Shown here one piece after another: positions 13,101-25,975 of a DNA stretch of 64,000 nucleotides. The notes below the pieces were generated by a model. That model was not told where the DNA came from and searched no databases. It saw only the letters and a list, made by a program, of their open reading frames with translations. The DNA is taken from positions 126,707-190,706 of the forward strand of contig MNCI01021573.1 in assembly GCA_015680685.1 (NCBI GenBank). The letters are read 5' to 3'. The DNA is from Gnetum montanum. Its lineage: Eukaryota > Streptophyta > Gnetopsida > Gnetales > Gnetaceae. The translations under genes were made by a program, and so were the position numbers. Position 1 is the first letter of the stretch; each line of letters opens with the position of its first letter.

Positions 13101-14663
13101 AAACCCTGAACCCCAAACTAGTAACCCTATGAAACGTCAACCCTAAAGTCTAAACCCTGAAGCTTGAACTCTAAACCATAAGAACCCTAAATCCTAAACC
13201 CTTAGATTATTGAACCTTAATCCATGAATCATGAAATATGAATCCTAAACCCAATAAAAAAACCTTAACCTTGAACCCTAAAATCTTAAACCTTAGACAA
13301 TTGAATCCTAAAATCTTAAACCCTAAACCCTAAGGACCTAAAACCTTAATCTCTAAAACCTAAACCATGAATCCTAAACCCTTAATCCTTAATCCCTAAA
13401 CCCTGAGAACTCTAAGAAACCTAAACCCTAGAACCCTGAGCCCTTAACACTTAAACCTAAACTCAAAATCCTAAAACCATAAATCATAAAAATCCCAAAA
13501 CCCTTAATCCTCAATTCTAACCCTCGACCCTAACCCTCACACCTAACCCCTAACCCTAATGCCTAACCCCAAATTCGGAACCTTAAATGCTGAACCCTAA
13601 ACCATAAATTCTTGAACCCAAAAAATCTAGAAATCCTAGAACCCTAAAAACCATGAACATTGAACCTTGAACCTTGAATCCCAAACCCCATACCCAAAAT
13701 CCCAAAAACCAAACCTTAGATTGTAGACCCTTGATTCTAGACACTAGACTGCTTGAATATTGAACCCTAAGAATTTTAAAAATCTTAAACCCTAGATCCT
13801 AGTATCACATGAATCCTAAATCCTAAACCCTAGACCTTGAACGCTAAACCCAAAACCTAAAACCTAGAACCTAGAATTCAAAACACAAAATCCTAAACCC
13901 TAAACATTAAAACCCTCAACCTTTATTCATGAAGCTCGAACCTAGAACCCTTAAACCTAGAACACTGAATACTAAACCCTGACTCCTAAACCTAAACCCC
14001 AAACCCTAATACTGAACCACAAACTTGAACCATGAATCCTAAACTTGAACACTGAACCTTGAAACCTTAAAGCATGAATCCTAAACTATAAACTCTCAAC
14101 ACTTGAACCCTAAAACCTAAGAATCGGAAATCCTATACCCTTAACTCTAATAACTCCTAAACCCTAAACATGAACCCTAAATCCTAGAAAATCGTAAAAG
14201 TTGTTTATACCCTAAGCCACAAACCCAAAACCCCTATACCTTAAATCACAAACCTTGAATCCTAAACCATAAATAATAAGAACCCTAAACCCTAAGTCCT
14301 TAGAACACTAAACCTTGAATCCTAAACCTTAAGAACTGTAAATCCTAAATCTTGAATCCTGAACCTAGAACCCTTGAACCGTAAACTCTAAAATCCAAAA
14401 CCCAAAAGAATTCTAAACCCTAAATCCTAAACACTAAATCATAAACCCTAAGAACACCTAAAACCTTAAACTATAAATTCCTAGATTACTAATCTATGAA
14501 TTTCCAAACCCCAAAACCCTAAACCCTAAACCATGAACCTTGATTCCTAAACCATAAATCCAAAACCCTGAGCCCTGAACCATATACCGTAATTCCTAAG
14601 AATCCTAAACCATCAATCTTGAACCTGAAATGTTGAACTCTGAACGCTAAATTGTAAACCCTG

Positions 14664-17600
14664 TTCCATCTGTGCAGGAAGAAATACCAACCTAGCCATA
14701 GTAGAGAAATGTCACAAGGATGGTGAACTTATAGCTGGCTCCTCAGTCAAGTGGTTTTGACACTAAGCCTCATAAAAAGACCATTCTTTTTATGACCCTA
14801 TTTCTCCTACCTCCTTTGAAATATCTCTCAAGAACCATTCAAACCAAAATGCTCTAGAACCAAAATGGTCACCGATTGGATTAAAATTTATCATCTTCCT
14901 AGGAAGTGATATAACCCTAGGAGTCCCCTCATCTACTTGTAGATTATAGGAAATAAACCGTACAAGGCTCTTTTGGATTCATATTTTAGAGTAAAGTTGA
15001 TATGACAAAAGATGCACAAAGCTTGGAACTTGCCTCCACTCAAAAAAGCAACATTTTCTTAGAATTGGCAAATCAGTTTATCATTGTCTCATTGGGATTA
15101 GGGGAGAACATTGTGACCACCATCTATGGGTGGTCCTATCTTGCTAACTTCTTGGTGATCTGTGTGGATAACTATAAGGGGGACTTCCCTATCATTATAG
15201 GAAGAGCATGGTTGAGTATCATTGATGTATGCTTGGGGATAAGAGACCTTCTCTTGGAGATTTGTAAGGAGAATGAATTTGGTAAGATTAAGAAGTGTGT
15301 TCCATGCATCATGTACAGTAACATAGGGTGTCATTGCATGCAAAAATTGTGAATCATAAAAAGCACAACACTCAAAGCATGCAAGTAGTATGTAGACATC
15401 ACAAAAATTCAAAGGTGCTTGTATATAACAGCCACAAAATAAGAAAGCATCCAACGGCTAACAACTGAAAGAAATACTAGCTCAACCATGTGCATGGAAC
15501 CAATTGAGAGCCTCACAAGCTCTTATGTAGACAACTTGGACCAGCTAGAGCAAATCCATTGCCAACTCTTCAAAGAATAGGATGAAATCAATTGGGGAGA
15601 GTTGGAGATCCCTATAACATTCAAGTAGGAGCCCCTTGAGCTAAAAGCTCTACTTGCTAAGATGGAATACGCCTTTCTAAACAATGGTAAGCTAGTTATC
15701 ATAAATGCCACTCTTGCTCCCTTACCAAAAAAGAAGTTGCCAGAAGTTGTCAACTAATGCCTAACAATCTTTGCTTGGTGATATCATGAGTTCATATGAA
15801 TTGATCCTAGGATATGCTAGCATAAGATCTATACATCCTCCTCCATAAAATCAGAAAGGCAATCATAGAGAAGATTGAACCTTGACCTTAAATAGATTAT
15901 CAAGGAAGAAATTGAGTAACTCCTCAAGGCAAGGTTCATTTATCCCATTGCATTAACGAGTGGGTTAGCCCACTTGTCATAGTGCCAAAGAAATAAGAAA
16001 AGTGAAGAGTCTACATAGATTTCAAGCTATTGAACATGGCTACCTACAAAGATCACTTTCATTTGCCATTTGTGGATCAAGTATTAGATACCATTGTAGG
16101 GCATTGCTCCTACATCTTTTTGGATGATTATATTAGTTATAACCAAATCTATTCTAGAGGATCAAGCCAAAACAACATCCACAAGTCCTTGAGGAAATTT
16201 TGCATACATGAAGATGCCCTTTGGCCTATACTACATTCCAATGCTTGGTCCTCAACATCTTTCAATAGTAGATTGGTAGTAGGGTGAAGGTTTTCATGGA
16301 TGACTTCTTCACCTATGGGACTATTGAGCAAGCCTTGGATCATCTAGAGTAAGTGCTTAAACAATGTGTGGAGAGCAACCTTAGGCTCAACTAGTAGAAG
16401 AGCCATTTGATGATGCAAGAAGGCATTGTATTTCTAACAAAGGGATTAAGGTGGACCCAAAAAAGATCAAGATGATCCAAGGAATCACCAGATAGCATGA
16501 AATTATTAAAGATGTGAGGTCATTCCTTGGGCACACTAATTATTACAAGCATTTCATTAAGAAATTTTCAAAGATTGCCAAACCATTGGTATAGCTCACA
16601 AAGAAAAATGCCCCCATTCATCTAGACTAAAGAATGTGAGCATGCATTTCAACACCTCAAGCAGAAGCTCATAGAAACACCAATCTTATGATCACTAGAT
16701 TGATCTAGAGAGTTTCATATCATGATGAACACATCCAACTATGCATTAGGAGTCATGGTTACATAATTAGATGATCAAAAACATCCATATTATATCCATA
16801 GTGTAAGTAAGAGCATTGTGGGTGCATAGCTCAATTACACCACCACTAAAAAAGAACTCATTATAGTGATGTATGCTCTAGAGAAATTTAGGCACTATGT
16901 GCTTGGATATAAGGTGTTTGTGCACACAAGCCATAGTGCTATCAGGTTTCTCATGAATGAATCAACGATGAGCCCCTGAGTTATATGATGGATGTTAATC
17001 TTACAAGAGTTCAATCTTACAATGGTGGATAGAAATGGAACCAAGAATGCGGGAACTGACCACCTATGTTAGTTATGATGGGACAACAAGGTGGAGGAGA
17101 GCCCACTATTAGCCAATTTCTTAATGAACTCCTCTTTGCTAGTGCTATGAATGAACAAGACCCCAAGGAAATCAACTAGTACAAGAACATCCTATCCTCT
17201 CTACTCACTTAAGAGATGCCACAAGAGTGGGACAACAAGAAAAAATATCAGTTTCTTACTAAGTCAAACATTTCATGGAGATCAATGATACCCTTTACAA
17301 GGTTTGCACGAATGGCCTAGTATGATGGTGTGTCCTGATGTGGATCAATTATGAGTTCTCCAAGATGCATACGAGAGCCCTTGTGGGGACCATTATGCTA
17401 GGAGGTGAAGAACCATTAAGATCCTCATGGTAGGATAATTATTTATTGACACTTTTCAGGGATGCCCATCTCTTTGTCTGCTCTTATGATTAATGTCAAT
17501 GTGATGAGGGATGACTACTCGTATGGAAGGGTCCCAATAATGAATCCAACTGCTAGAGCCTTTTGATCTTTGGGGAATTAACTTTATGGGGCCCATCAAT

Positions 17601-18490
17601 TCCACGTCCAATAGAAAGGCCTATATAGTTATAGCTATTGATTATTACACAAAAATGGGCTAAAGTTGGGGCCATCACCAACTGTACATCCTCTAGGATG
17701 GTCCACTTTGTATAATAGTATATTGTAAATAGGTTTTGCATGCCAAGGACGCTTATTTATGATAATGGTATACACTTTATGAATGTCACTTTTTGTAAAC
17801 TCATGCAATGATTGGGAGTTAAGTATAAATTAACAACTTCATACCATCCCCAAGTTAACGATCAAGTTGAAGTTACAAATAGGAAGATAACCAAAATACT
17901 AACATGCACCATTAGTAAATATAGGAGGGATTGGAGCTCTAAAGTCAATGATGCCCTTTGGGCTTACCATTAAATATGGAAACTCTCTATTGGATACTCT
18001 CCCTATGAGCTCATGTACAAAAAACTTTCAACACTTCCTATCCAACCAAAACTCTATACACTATTAATTGCATGTGACTTCAACAAGGACCTAAGTCTAA
18101 CACAAAAAGAACGGTTAATGAACCTCAATGTGCTAGATGAAAACCGATTAGTCCCTATCATCTAACAAAGTGCACAAGGCATACAATAAACAATGCCATG
18201 ACCTTAGGATTAGAAAAGTTAAATTTTAACTAGAGGATAAGATGCTCTATTAGAATCCCATGCACATACCTCAACAAGCTAAGTTTCAAATATGATGGAA
18301 GGGCCCTTACATCATCTATGAAACCTTTCCATTTGGGGCCATGTTAATCTACCAATGTGATAGCCCAAATAAAAAATTGTTAGTCAATATTCAACAAATA
18401 AAACCTTTTCATGAACTATGAGTAACTAGTGGACACAATGCCTCAATAGTTGGTCAAGCATGCTCAATCTTTTGGATCTTCCCCATCCAA
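14664..18490 (+). pseudogene. Decayed Ty3/gypsy pol (copy B: PR-RT-RH-IN)
   Basis: This plus-strand pol remnant is homologous to copies A and C. The protease and adjoining part is at about 14940-15350, the longest open piece being 15002-15352 with an IIGRAWLS motif that matches the usual LGRPFL end of retroviral-type proteases. RT is at about 15900-16700, with a degraded MDDFFTYG box near 16300. RNase H is at about 16716-17090 and integrase at about 17400-18200. The integrase keeps HPQ-N-Q-E-TNR at about 17845-17880 and a DALWAYH block near 17950. In-frame stops are frequent. After pol, a gggggaga tract at about 18500 may be the start of the 3' non-coding region. The left end meets the telomere-like array. 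Confidence 0.8.
15002..15352 (+). pseudogene. Protease-region ORF of copy B
   Basis: This 116-codon open stretch corresponds to the C-terminal half of a Ty3/gypsy aspartic protease and the linker to RT. It contains SLGLGENIVTTIYGW, which matches the same region of copies A and C, and then a VDNYKGDFPIIIGRAWL block. The active-site triad lies upstream, where it reads LDSYF in a broken frame, so the enzyme is dead. It is not a host gene. Confidence 0.7.
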
Positions 18491-20330
18491 CTTAGTTGTG
18501 GGGGAGATGGCTATCCATGCTGAAATCTTATAAAGTGGCTCCTTGATTTTTAACTTTTTTGTTTTATATCATTTTACATTTTCTTGAGTCTTTTATGATT
18601 TTTTCTATATTTTTCTATATTTTGATTTATTTGAATTTTTCTTACGTTTCTTCATCTTTCTTTATTGTCACCAGAACATGGTAAAACTATAACTACTATT
18701 GATGGTGATTTGAAATTTTACTAATTACTTGATTGTGAAATGACAAAATTTTGATGTTTGCTAATGGGACATTGATTCTTTTCATGTTAAGAAGTAATGA
18801 GTCCACATCATCCATCACTCCACCTAACTCTATGGTGTTTCCTCATTTTGGAAATATGAGGTTCCTTCTTAATAAGAACTTATAATGAATTGGTAACCTT
18901 TATACTTTCCAAACTTGGGATGAATTAAGTGGATTGACAAGGATGTGACTTCAAAGGGATTTGTTACTTTTGTACCTACCTATCATCTAAGTTCATGAAT
19001 GTTTCCATGAATTTCTCATCATTCCATTGTCAACCAATAATAAGAAGCAAAGTCTTTGCATGGTGTGGTTCCCATTGATAAAAAACAATAATGATGGGAA
19101 TTCAAAGTACATCCCTTTGACATAATAATGGGCTACAAGCATTGGTTATGGGGCTGGAAAGACATGTTACCTATTCCTAAAGGCACCTCTCTAACTAAGG
19201 CCCTTTTCACTTCCTACTTTGCTTTTCTTCTTCTTTAGAAATGGTGAGTGGTCTATGGGGATGTTCTTATTTCTTGAAGGGTGGAATGGTCTCAAGTGTT
19301 GATGCAAAGTCACTAGTAGTGGATGGTCTTAATTTGGACTAAGCAAGGAAGTTCTCATGTTATAGTTAATTACATCTTTCACAAGGGAATTCACATGACC
19401 ACCATGGGGAACTCCATTCCATGTTCTATCTCATCCACCATAAACCATCTTACTACCTCTTTTCATGACTATTTCAATGAGTTCATTGGTAAATGGTTGA
19501 AATTCTTGGATGACTTCTTTGATGATTTGGTCCTTAATGATCCGCAACCATTAATCATCTATGGGGCCCATAGGTCCTTGGTTTGAGACATGCAGGGGCA
19601 TTACCAACATGAGCCTACTGTGGGGAGGATCCACTTGCATAGTCCTTGGTTAGGATGGTTAAGTTCCTTATCCCTTAGTCATGTTTGCTTTTAAACCTTC
19701 CAAATTCCACATCGATTACATTCAATTTTGCACTCCTTGACTAATAATCTTTGAGTCAAATATCCTTTTTTGAGAATATTATGACCCTCTTTAAGTATTT
19801 CATATTTTTTTTATGGATTTTTAGGCTTCCTTTGGACTCTAATTTCATTAAAAAAAAACTTCTTATTTTTCCTTAGTTCTTTCATGTAGAAAAATTTTAC
19901 TCTATGGCTGTGTTGGCACATCCCTATCAATGCAAGACAAAAATGCTATAAATAGTGGTGGGTACTTAGCCATTTTTTCACATATGTCATTCAATGCCAA
20001 GGGAGTTTTTGGCATTTTCAAAGCTCAAAGCCTTCTTGAGCCCATAACTTTTCAACCACTTATCTAATTCACTTTGTCCTTTGATCCTGCAACTACCAAA
20101 CGTGAGCTTTACATCATAGGGGCCATAAACCATAGGTTTCTATGAAAAAAAATTTCAAAATTTTAATAACTCCCATAAGGTTTAACTAATAAAATAATAT
20201 TAAATACTAGTAATCCACTTTAGTTAAACCTCACAAACAAATTCTTGTAGCTATCAAAATAAAATAATATTAAAATAATCAATCCACCATAATCACAACT
20301 CAGCCAAAGTGTAATTGATCAAAAGAGACA
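18491..20330. other. Non-coding tail after gypsy copy B
   Basis: There is no conserved coding sequence. A pyrimidine-rich stretch (about 18540-18660) follows pol. Only one short open frame (19323-19586, 87 codons) occurs, and I recognise no domain in it. A ctataaatag sequence at about 19949 resembles a TATA box and could mark a decayed LTR promoter, but no LTR ends were identified. Confidence 0.4.
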
Positions 20331-21425
20331 AGGTATCTAAGTGTTTAAGTTACACATAAAATGGTAATCTTTGACAATGTTGGGATTGCAAATGGCACCT
20401 AGACTAAGAGATAAATGATTGCAAGAAGAAGGACCATTCCAACTGAGGGATAAGTGACCTAGAAGTGAGGGAAGCCACATAAGCCCCCAAGACGAAGCAA
20501 TAGAAACACATGTAACGAAACCTCTTTAGGAAGAGCCCAAAGTGGAATCTGTTTGACCAATTCCCATAGCTGAAATTGGTTAATCACAATGAGACGAGGT
20601 GCCTAGCCTTGGATCAAACTTAGAAGACTTTAACTAAACCCTACCTAAAGCATATTCATTCCAAGGATGTTTGAAGTACAGTTTTTCAAGAACTGAACTT
20701 TGGCCCTTTCTTGGTCTTGGCACTAGAAGAGGTCAAAACACAACTATAGACCTCTCCCATGTGGCCTATCCTCACTTCTAGTGGGGAATGGTACATGGGA
20801 GGAATGTACCTCTTTTCGAGAAATAGGTAAGTAGATGCCACAGTGAAGATAAAAGGAGATCGGTGTGTTCTACTTTATGGAGACCATTGTAGAGGCCCTC
20901 AAGTTTTTGCATACTAGGGCAACCTTAGCAAAACTTTGATGTAGACAAACCTAGAAGTGAAGAAAGAATGGATCTAGTGATGCTATAAAGTGGACTGTAA
21001 GGAATATGGTGCACTCACCAAGGTAGAGAGGGCCTATTTCAAAATTATGGTCTATTACCTTAATTCAATGATGAGGCCAAGCAAAATCACCACTTTCTCT
21101 ACCCATGTGTGTGCCACTCTAAGCGGTGAATTCCCCATCAACCTTCCATAGCTGATCTTCCTTAAGATCAAGGAGAGATTTAAAGAGAACAAGCGTGGAA
21201 GGAAGACATTCCCCTTTCCATGCCTTATCAAAAAATGGTACAAAAGGGGAGGCATAGCCCACTATGCTAATGACACCCTTCATCATGCTTCTGCTACCTC
21301 TTGACAAGAGATGATGAAGGATAAAGCATTCACCAAACTACAAGAAGAGGAGCAAGCAACACCACCATCCACTTAAGAAGAAACAACATCGGAGGCTCAT
21401 GTTACCATTGAGTGCATGAGGATCA
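20331..21425 (+). pseudogene. Decayed plant transposon-type ORF
   Basis: The plus strand carries a broken frame that resembles the extra ORF or N-terminal region of large plant gypsy elements (the family annotated as putative plant transposon protein). The best stretch is about 21030-21260, with motifs reading MMRPSKITTFSTHVCATL, GEFPINLP and FPFPCLIKKW. Stops such as the TAG at about 21150 break the frame. A copia-type LTR interrupts it immediately downstream. The assignment rests on motif resemblance only. Confidence 0.4.
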
Positions 21426-22749
21426 TAGAACTTAGAGGGGGAGTGAATAAGTTTCCCAAATTAAAAATTTCAACCACAAAGACCATAACCAATGTTAATG
21501 TGGTTCCCCAAACTGGGTAGTTCACACTTAGAGGATAGATCTATTACACACCCCCAAACTTTATTTCTCTCAAAATGTGGTTTAAAGGATATCACCTCTA
21601 AGCTCTAAGCTCCACTCTAGAGTGATTTGACACCACAAATCTACTCAACCCTACAAGGTCCCAACAAGCTTAGAATGTGGTTTCCAGGATCCCACAACCT
21701 TTACAACTTGAGCTCTACTCTGAAATGTTGTGACACTACACCAATGCTTAATCTTGTAGGATCCCAACAAGCTTAAGGATGATGCCTTTTCATAAGAAGT
21801 ACATCAACACTAACAAGGCAACAAGAAAGAGAAACAAAAATTACAAGGAAAGAATGCAACTGATTTATTAATCCTTATACTTAAAGTACAACACAATTTG
21901 ATCACTTATAACAGTACAAAAGATAGTACAATGATAAATAACAAAATAATCTACACAATGATTGCTTGATTTGACCTTTTTCTTGCATACAAATTTGCTT
22001 GTTTCCCAAGAGAATAGAGTATTCTTATAGCCTAGATGTTGCCAAAATCATCTTAGAATTCATGCAATAGCTCTTTAATGATCATTGAAGACTTCTTCTT
22101 CGAGATTAGGATGTCTCATTACATAGACCTCAATTCAGGGCAGATGTCTCTTCTTTATGGTAGACATCTTTAAGGAGACATCTACTTTGAAAAGTAGATG
22201 TCTACTATTTCTTGTAGATGTTTTCATCTAAGCAACTTTTAGCTTGGCCAAGACATCTTCATCTCCAAGGAGGCATCTTCTCTTTATAGTAGATATTTAC
22301 TATTTCTAGGAGATGGCTTCTCTGCATTTTATCTGTAGTTTAACCAAGACATCTTCTACTTCTAGGAGACATCTTCTCAACTTATGAGGCTTCCTTTCAT
22401 TGATTTCGCTAATCCCTTATTTCGAAACTTCTTCATTTTGTTGTAGTTTTTATCTATGTCCTTGCTCATCCTTATGACTTTGAACTCTTTACTTTGGCAT
22501 CTCATTATAGCTCTCATTCCTAGAAACTTCATTTATGTCCAACCTATCCTTATGGTCTCCACATTTGACATCTCTTTGCAAATGTCATTTCTTGGGATTT
22601 CCTTTGATATCTCTTTGCAGCTATCATTTCTTGAGTCTTTATTTGTGTCAAGTAGGTCCTTGTGGTCTCCATGTCCTATAAACACAAAACCACATAAACA
22701 TCCTTGTTCTCCACTTTGCTTAAGGTTTTGACATACTAAAAGATCAACA
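21426..22749 (-). repeat. Copia-type LTR (probably solo)
   Basis: It matches 59770-60760 in the same orientation. Shared blocks are ggttccccaa, aaaatgtggttt, a region dense in AGATGTCT/AGACATCT, and the terminal aaggttttgacata followed by a ttgaac/ttgatc-type end on the minus strand. At 59.8-60.8 kb this sequence sits directly downstream of a minus-strand copia pol, which identifies it as a copia LTR. No copia coding sequence adjoins this copy. No convincing 5 bp target duplication was found, and the low-coordinate boundary is approximate. Confidence 0.6.
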
Positions 22750-22799
22750 ACACATGCACAAACTTTGTGAGCAACTCCTATAGTAGTAGCAGGTAGGAC

Positions 22800-24620
22800 A
22801 GAGTGGTGGTGACCCATCAATCTATTGGCTAGCATTGAGCCATCCCAACAAGATTACACACACTATCAGCTGGCAAGAGGAGATTGCATTGTTGTTCACT
22901 ACCCAAAGGATACATATGCTTGTAAGGTCAAATCCAAGTGCCCAAGAAGTGATAGTGCCCCTTCCAAGATAATAATAATTTTTAGAGATTTTTGGAAACA
23001 CTACCACTTTCTCGGTGCACTTGGAGGAGGGCAAGGAAAAAACTATCTTAGTGATGTAGCACTAGGGGTAGCAGATAGCAATGGAGGTAGTGGTTAACTA
23101 TGTGGTGGAAGCATTAAATGCTCTTATGACAACTGTGCTTGATATTTTTGTACTTAGGAATGTGCAAACAATATCTTAGCATAGCCCATCACAAGGAGGT
23201 GCTAGACTGACAAGGAGGGACCAAGTAATTATTTCCAGAGGTCTTTGATCTCTTGGATAACATCACTACCACCTAGTTGATGCTATTGGAAGCTAGGGTT
23301 AAGCTCATCATTGCTAATGCCCAACTCGAGACAACTATATTTGAAAATCGACAATTGGCTATCAAGGTTATAGAGTTGAAAGTCTAACTAGCTGATTCTA
23401 CCATTCTTAGCTAGGTTGTAACAAGAGATGAAGCTTTCTTATAGCTTCAACACCAACTTTAAGAGGCTAAGAATGCAAAGGAGATGGTAGTCTTCGACTA
23501 GTGCTTAGCAGAGGCCATGGCTTACAACACCAAATAGGACTTGTTGGAGGTCCGCAAAGAGAACCTAATTCTAACAAAAGAGAATTATCACCTATGGAAT
23601 GTTGAGGATCAAAAATACCAAATAGTAGAATTTTTACAATAGCAATAGGAGCAGCTTGCCAAGATAACCATGGACTTGAGAAGGTTGGCTGCTAAAAATT
23701 GAAATCTCTCAATGGAGAAAGTCTGCGTGCTTTGTCAAAAATTAGTCATTGAGATAATCACTTGGAAGAAAGAGGCCTTGAAGTTTGAACATCTCAAGAA
23801 TCACTACAAGGACTAGGTTGGGCTTCTTAAGAAACTCAATGAGAAAGAAATCTAATTGGCCAAGGCAAAGATGAATGAAATCCTCTAGTAACTCCAACAA
23901 GGAGGCAACATCTGGTAGCCCATCTATGATGAACTCAACATGTACAACAAAGCCAAAATCCACCTAGAGAAGTTGTAGATTGAGGAGATGACAAAATATA
24001 TGGAGTTAGCCAACCTCCAGTATACGAACTTGGTAGTGCTAACTACTAGAAGGCCAAGGTCAAAACTAGAGAAGTGACCAGCTCTTATCTCCTATACGCA
24101 AAGTTTGAGTACCACAAACACATGAAGCAAAAGTAGGAAATAGCTAATGCCAAGCTTGAAGTTCTTAGAGCTTGCTTCACAAATCAATGATCAATGACTG
24201 AGAACCTAGTCAAGAGATTGAATGATTACTAGGAGCTAAAAAATTCTATCAGAGCATTCAACATCGAATGCAAATAATTTGTTACCTAGTTCATGAACGT
24301 TAAGGAGCTATTCCTAGCCATGCCTTGTCCATGGGATGTTCCCATATGAGCTCACATTGGCAATGCCACATGGACTATGTATGATCCCTAAACTGAGGAG
24401 AAGATAAAAAGCATTGCTAGATGTTTTTCTAGAAGTAGTAGTTACAGCAAGATAGTTGCAACAGCCTCAGCCTCAATCACCACATGCATTGGAGGTAGGG
24501 GAAGGTCCTTCAACACCTTAGGAGCCTCCACCTCCTAGGACCATTTGATCTTCTCCTTGTCTTTGGCTAATAGAGGAGTTTTAGCTATCAATTTTTGTAA
24601 GGATGTACAATTTTATTTTC
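22800..24620 (+). pseudogene. Decayed coiled-coil ORF, transposon-associated
   Basis: Reading the plus strand from about 23270 to 24300 gives a long heptad-like, E/K/L/A-rich protein interrupted by roughly 20 stops, mostly TAG or TAA. Examples of surviving stretches are EARVKLIIANAQLETT and KITMDLRRLAAKN. A short open frame at 22825-23097 precedes it. The composition and position after the transposon-type ORF at 20.3-21.4 kb suggest both were parts of one element split by the LTR insertion. No enzymatic domain is recognisable. Confidence 0.4.
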
Positions 24621-24787
24621 ATGAACACCCATTTTTGTAATCATTGTCAATCCATACACTTGGGCACTTAGTGCCAATTTTTGAGCCAATTAGTCAATCA
24701 ATGGTTCCATACCTTCCCAAATTTTGTAAGAAGCTCAATCCTCCTTTTGTTCACTTGAGAACAAGTTTTCAGTTAGTCATGGAGGTA

Positions 24788-25633
24788 TGATGAATCATCA
24801 TCAATGGGTTGGGTCAATAGGCATGTGTTAATGCATCCTCATTGATGTAGCCTCATTGACACATGATTTGATGCATTGATACATGTGTCGATGTGGTGTT
24901 TGAGTTTGCCTAAATAAATGCACGTACCCATTGCATTCATGGCATGGGTTAGTCAATAGCTTAGGAAAGTTCTTGCAGTTTGTTTCCATGATAGTTAGAA
25001 TATTCTCTAAGTGCTCGCAGTAGGAGTTAAGAAGTGTACAAATCCTTACTTGAGCACTGATGTACCTAGACACTTCGGTGTGATGGCAATAAAGATGAAC
25101 TTCTTAAAATACCTTGTAGCATTTGGAAATAGTTTAATGTTTACTTTAATGCATTTTACTATTCATGCAATTTACTTCCATGTCCTTTGTTGATTAAATA
25201 TAATTAATTAATACACACAAGTATGACCACCTTGAGCATAACATTAATGCTTAGTAATCCCAATAGTGTTAACACTTGGTAATCTAGCAACATTGTAACA
25301 TGTTCAAGATGTGTACGACAGGTGGGACTAGATACTTGTGTTAGGAAATTTCTTAAGGCATTAGATAGTTATTAGATTAATTAATACTTATTTGTTTTAC
25401 ATTTAGGCTAAAATAGATAAAATTATAAAATTATACAAATCATGTGCCTTGATTACACTTAACCATATGCTTGTACTTACACAAGTGGAACCAAGAAGAC
25501 AGTGATTGCATCCTTAGGTTCACTACCTAGATAATGTGCATTTAAAAAACTAAAGTCTACGAAATTCAATCAGCTCGCTAGTGGACGCTTTTGATTTTTA
25601 TGGTTGGGCATAGGATATACTCACTACTCATCA
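24788..25633 (+). repeat. LTR of the A/C/D gypsy family (plus orientation)
   Basis: This is the reverse-complement counterpart of 54508-55438. It opens with tgatga and ends with ctcatca. Internal blocks match one by one: the tgatgcatt-rich outer part, a tttactt/acacaagta block, 'gtgggactagatacttgtgttagga', and 'aatcatgtgccttgattacactta'. No pol adjoins it in the matching orientation, so it is probably a solo LTR. Clear target-site duplications were not found. Confidence 0.75.
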
Positions 25634-25644
25634 ATAGCATTCAA

Positions 25645-25975
25645 GAATTATCTAAATCACTAGTGTAAAAGTCTTATTTGAGTGAACAAATCTAATAATT
25701 TGCAGAAATATGTATAATGAAGTGATATCTTTTAATAGGGATTCATATAAATCATCAAGTAAAACAAAATCAAAAGCTTCAAAATTCTTCATAATTTTTA
25801 TAATCTAAGAGACATTAGTGTTTTCCATCTTTAGAGTCTTCCTAAGTGGCATTTATTTCAATATATCTTTTAGGATTAAACTTTTGAATTACCAACCTCA
25901 AACTACATGCTCTAATCAAGATAGCTATAACTCAAACTAAAAAACTTCTTAAATCAATAACATTTTGTGTGTGGG
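25645..25975 (+). repeat. Left copy of a direct repeat flanking the LINE
   Basis: It is similar throughout to 30545-30850, sharing aaatatgtataatga, gtgatatctttt, the aagcttcaaa block and the final aatcaataac block. The two copies bracket the minus-strand LINE. Confidence 0.7.

Larger units (their letters stand above)
3414..14663 (+). repeat. 11.2 kb degenerate telomere-like array (CCCTAAA)n
   Basis: About 11,250 bases are built from 7-8 bp units related to the plant telomere heptamer, with the C/A-rich strand on + throughout. I saw no inversion to TTTAGGG. Exact CCCTAAA units are interspersed with variants such as CCTTGAA, CCATGAA, CCATAAA, TCCTAAA and CCTAAGAA. Unit length drifts, so no long pure run survives. 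It has no coding capacity, and the short open frames inside are by-products of the repeat. It is flanked on both sides by gypsy pol remnants, so it is an interstitial array and not a chromosome end. Confidence 0.95.

Noticed and set aside
3414-14663. Possible true chromosome end
   Set aside because: The units are heavily mutated and gypsy sequence lies on both sides, so this is an interstitial array.
19323-19586. 87-codon open frame after gypsy copy B
   Set aside because: Weak and isolated. It may be part of an old element 3' region, and no motif supports calling it a gene.
22825-23097. 90-codon open frame as a possible host gene
   Set aside because: It is embedded between a copia LTR and a decayed coiled-coil frame, with no domain. 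It is better treated as part of the broken element.
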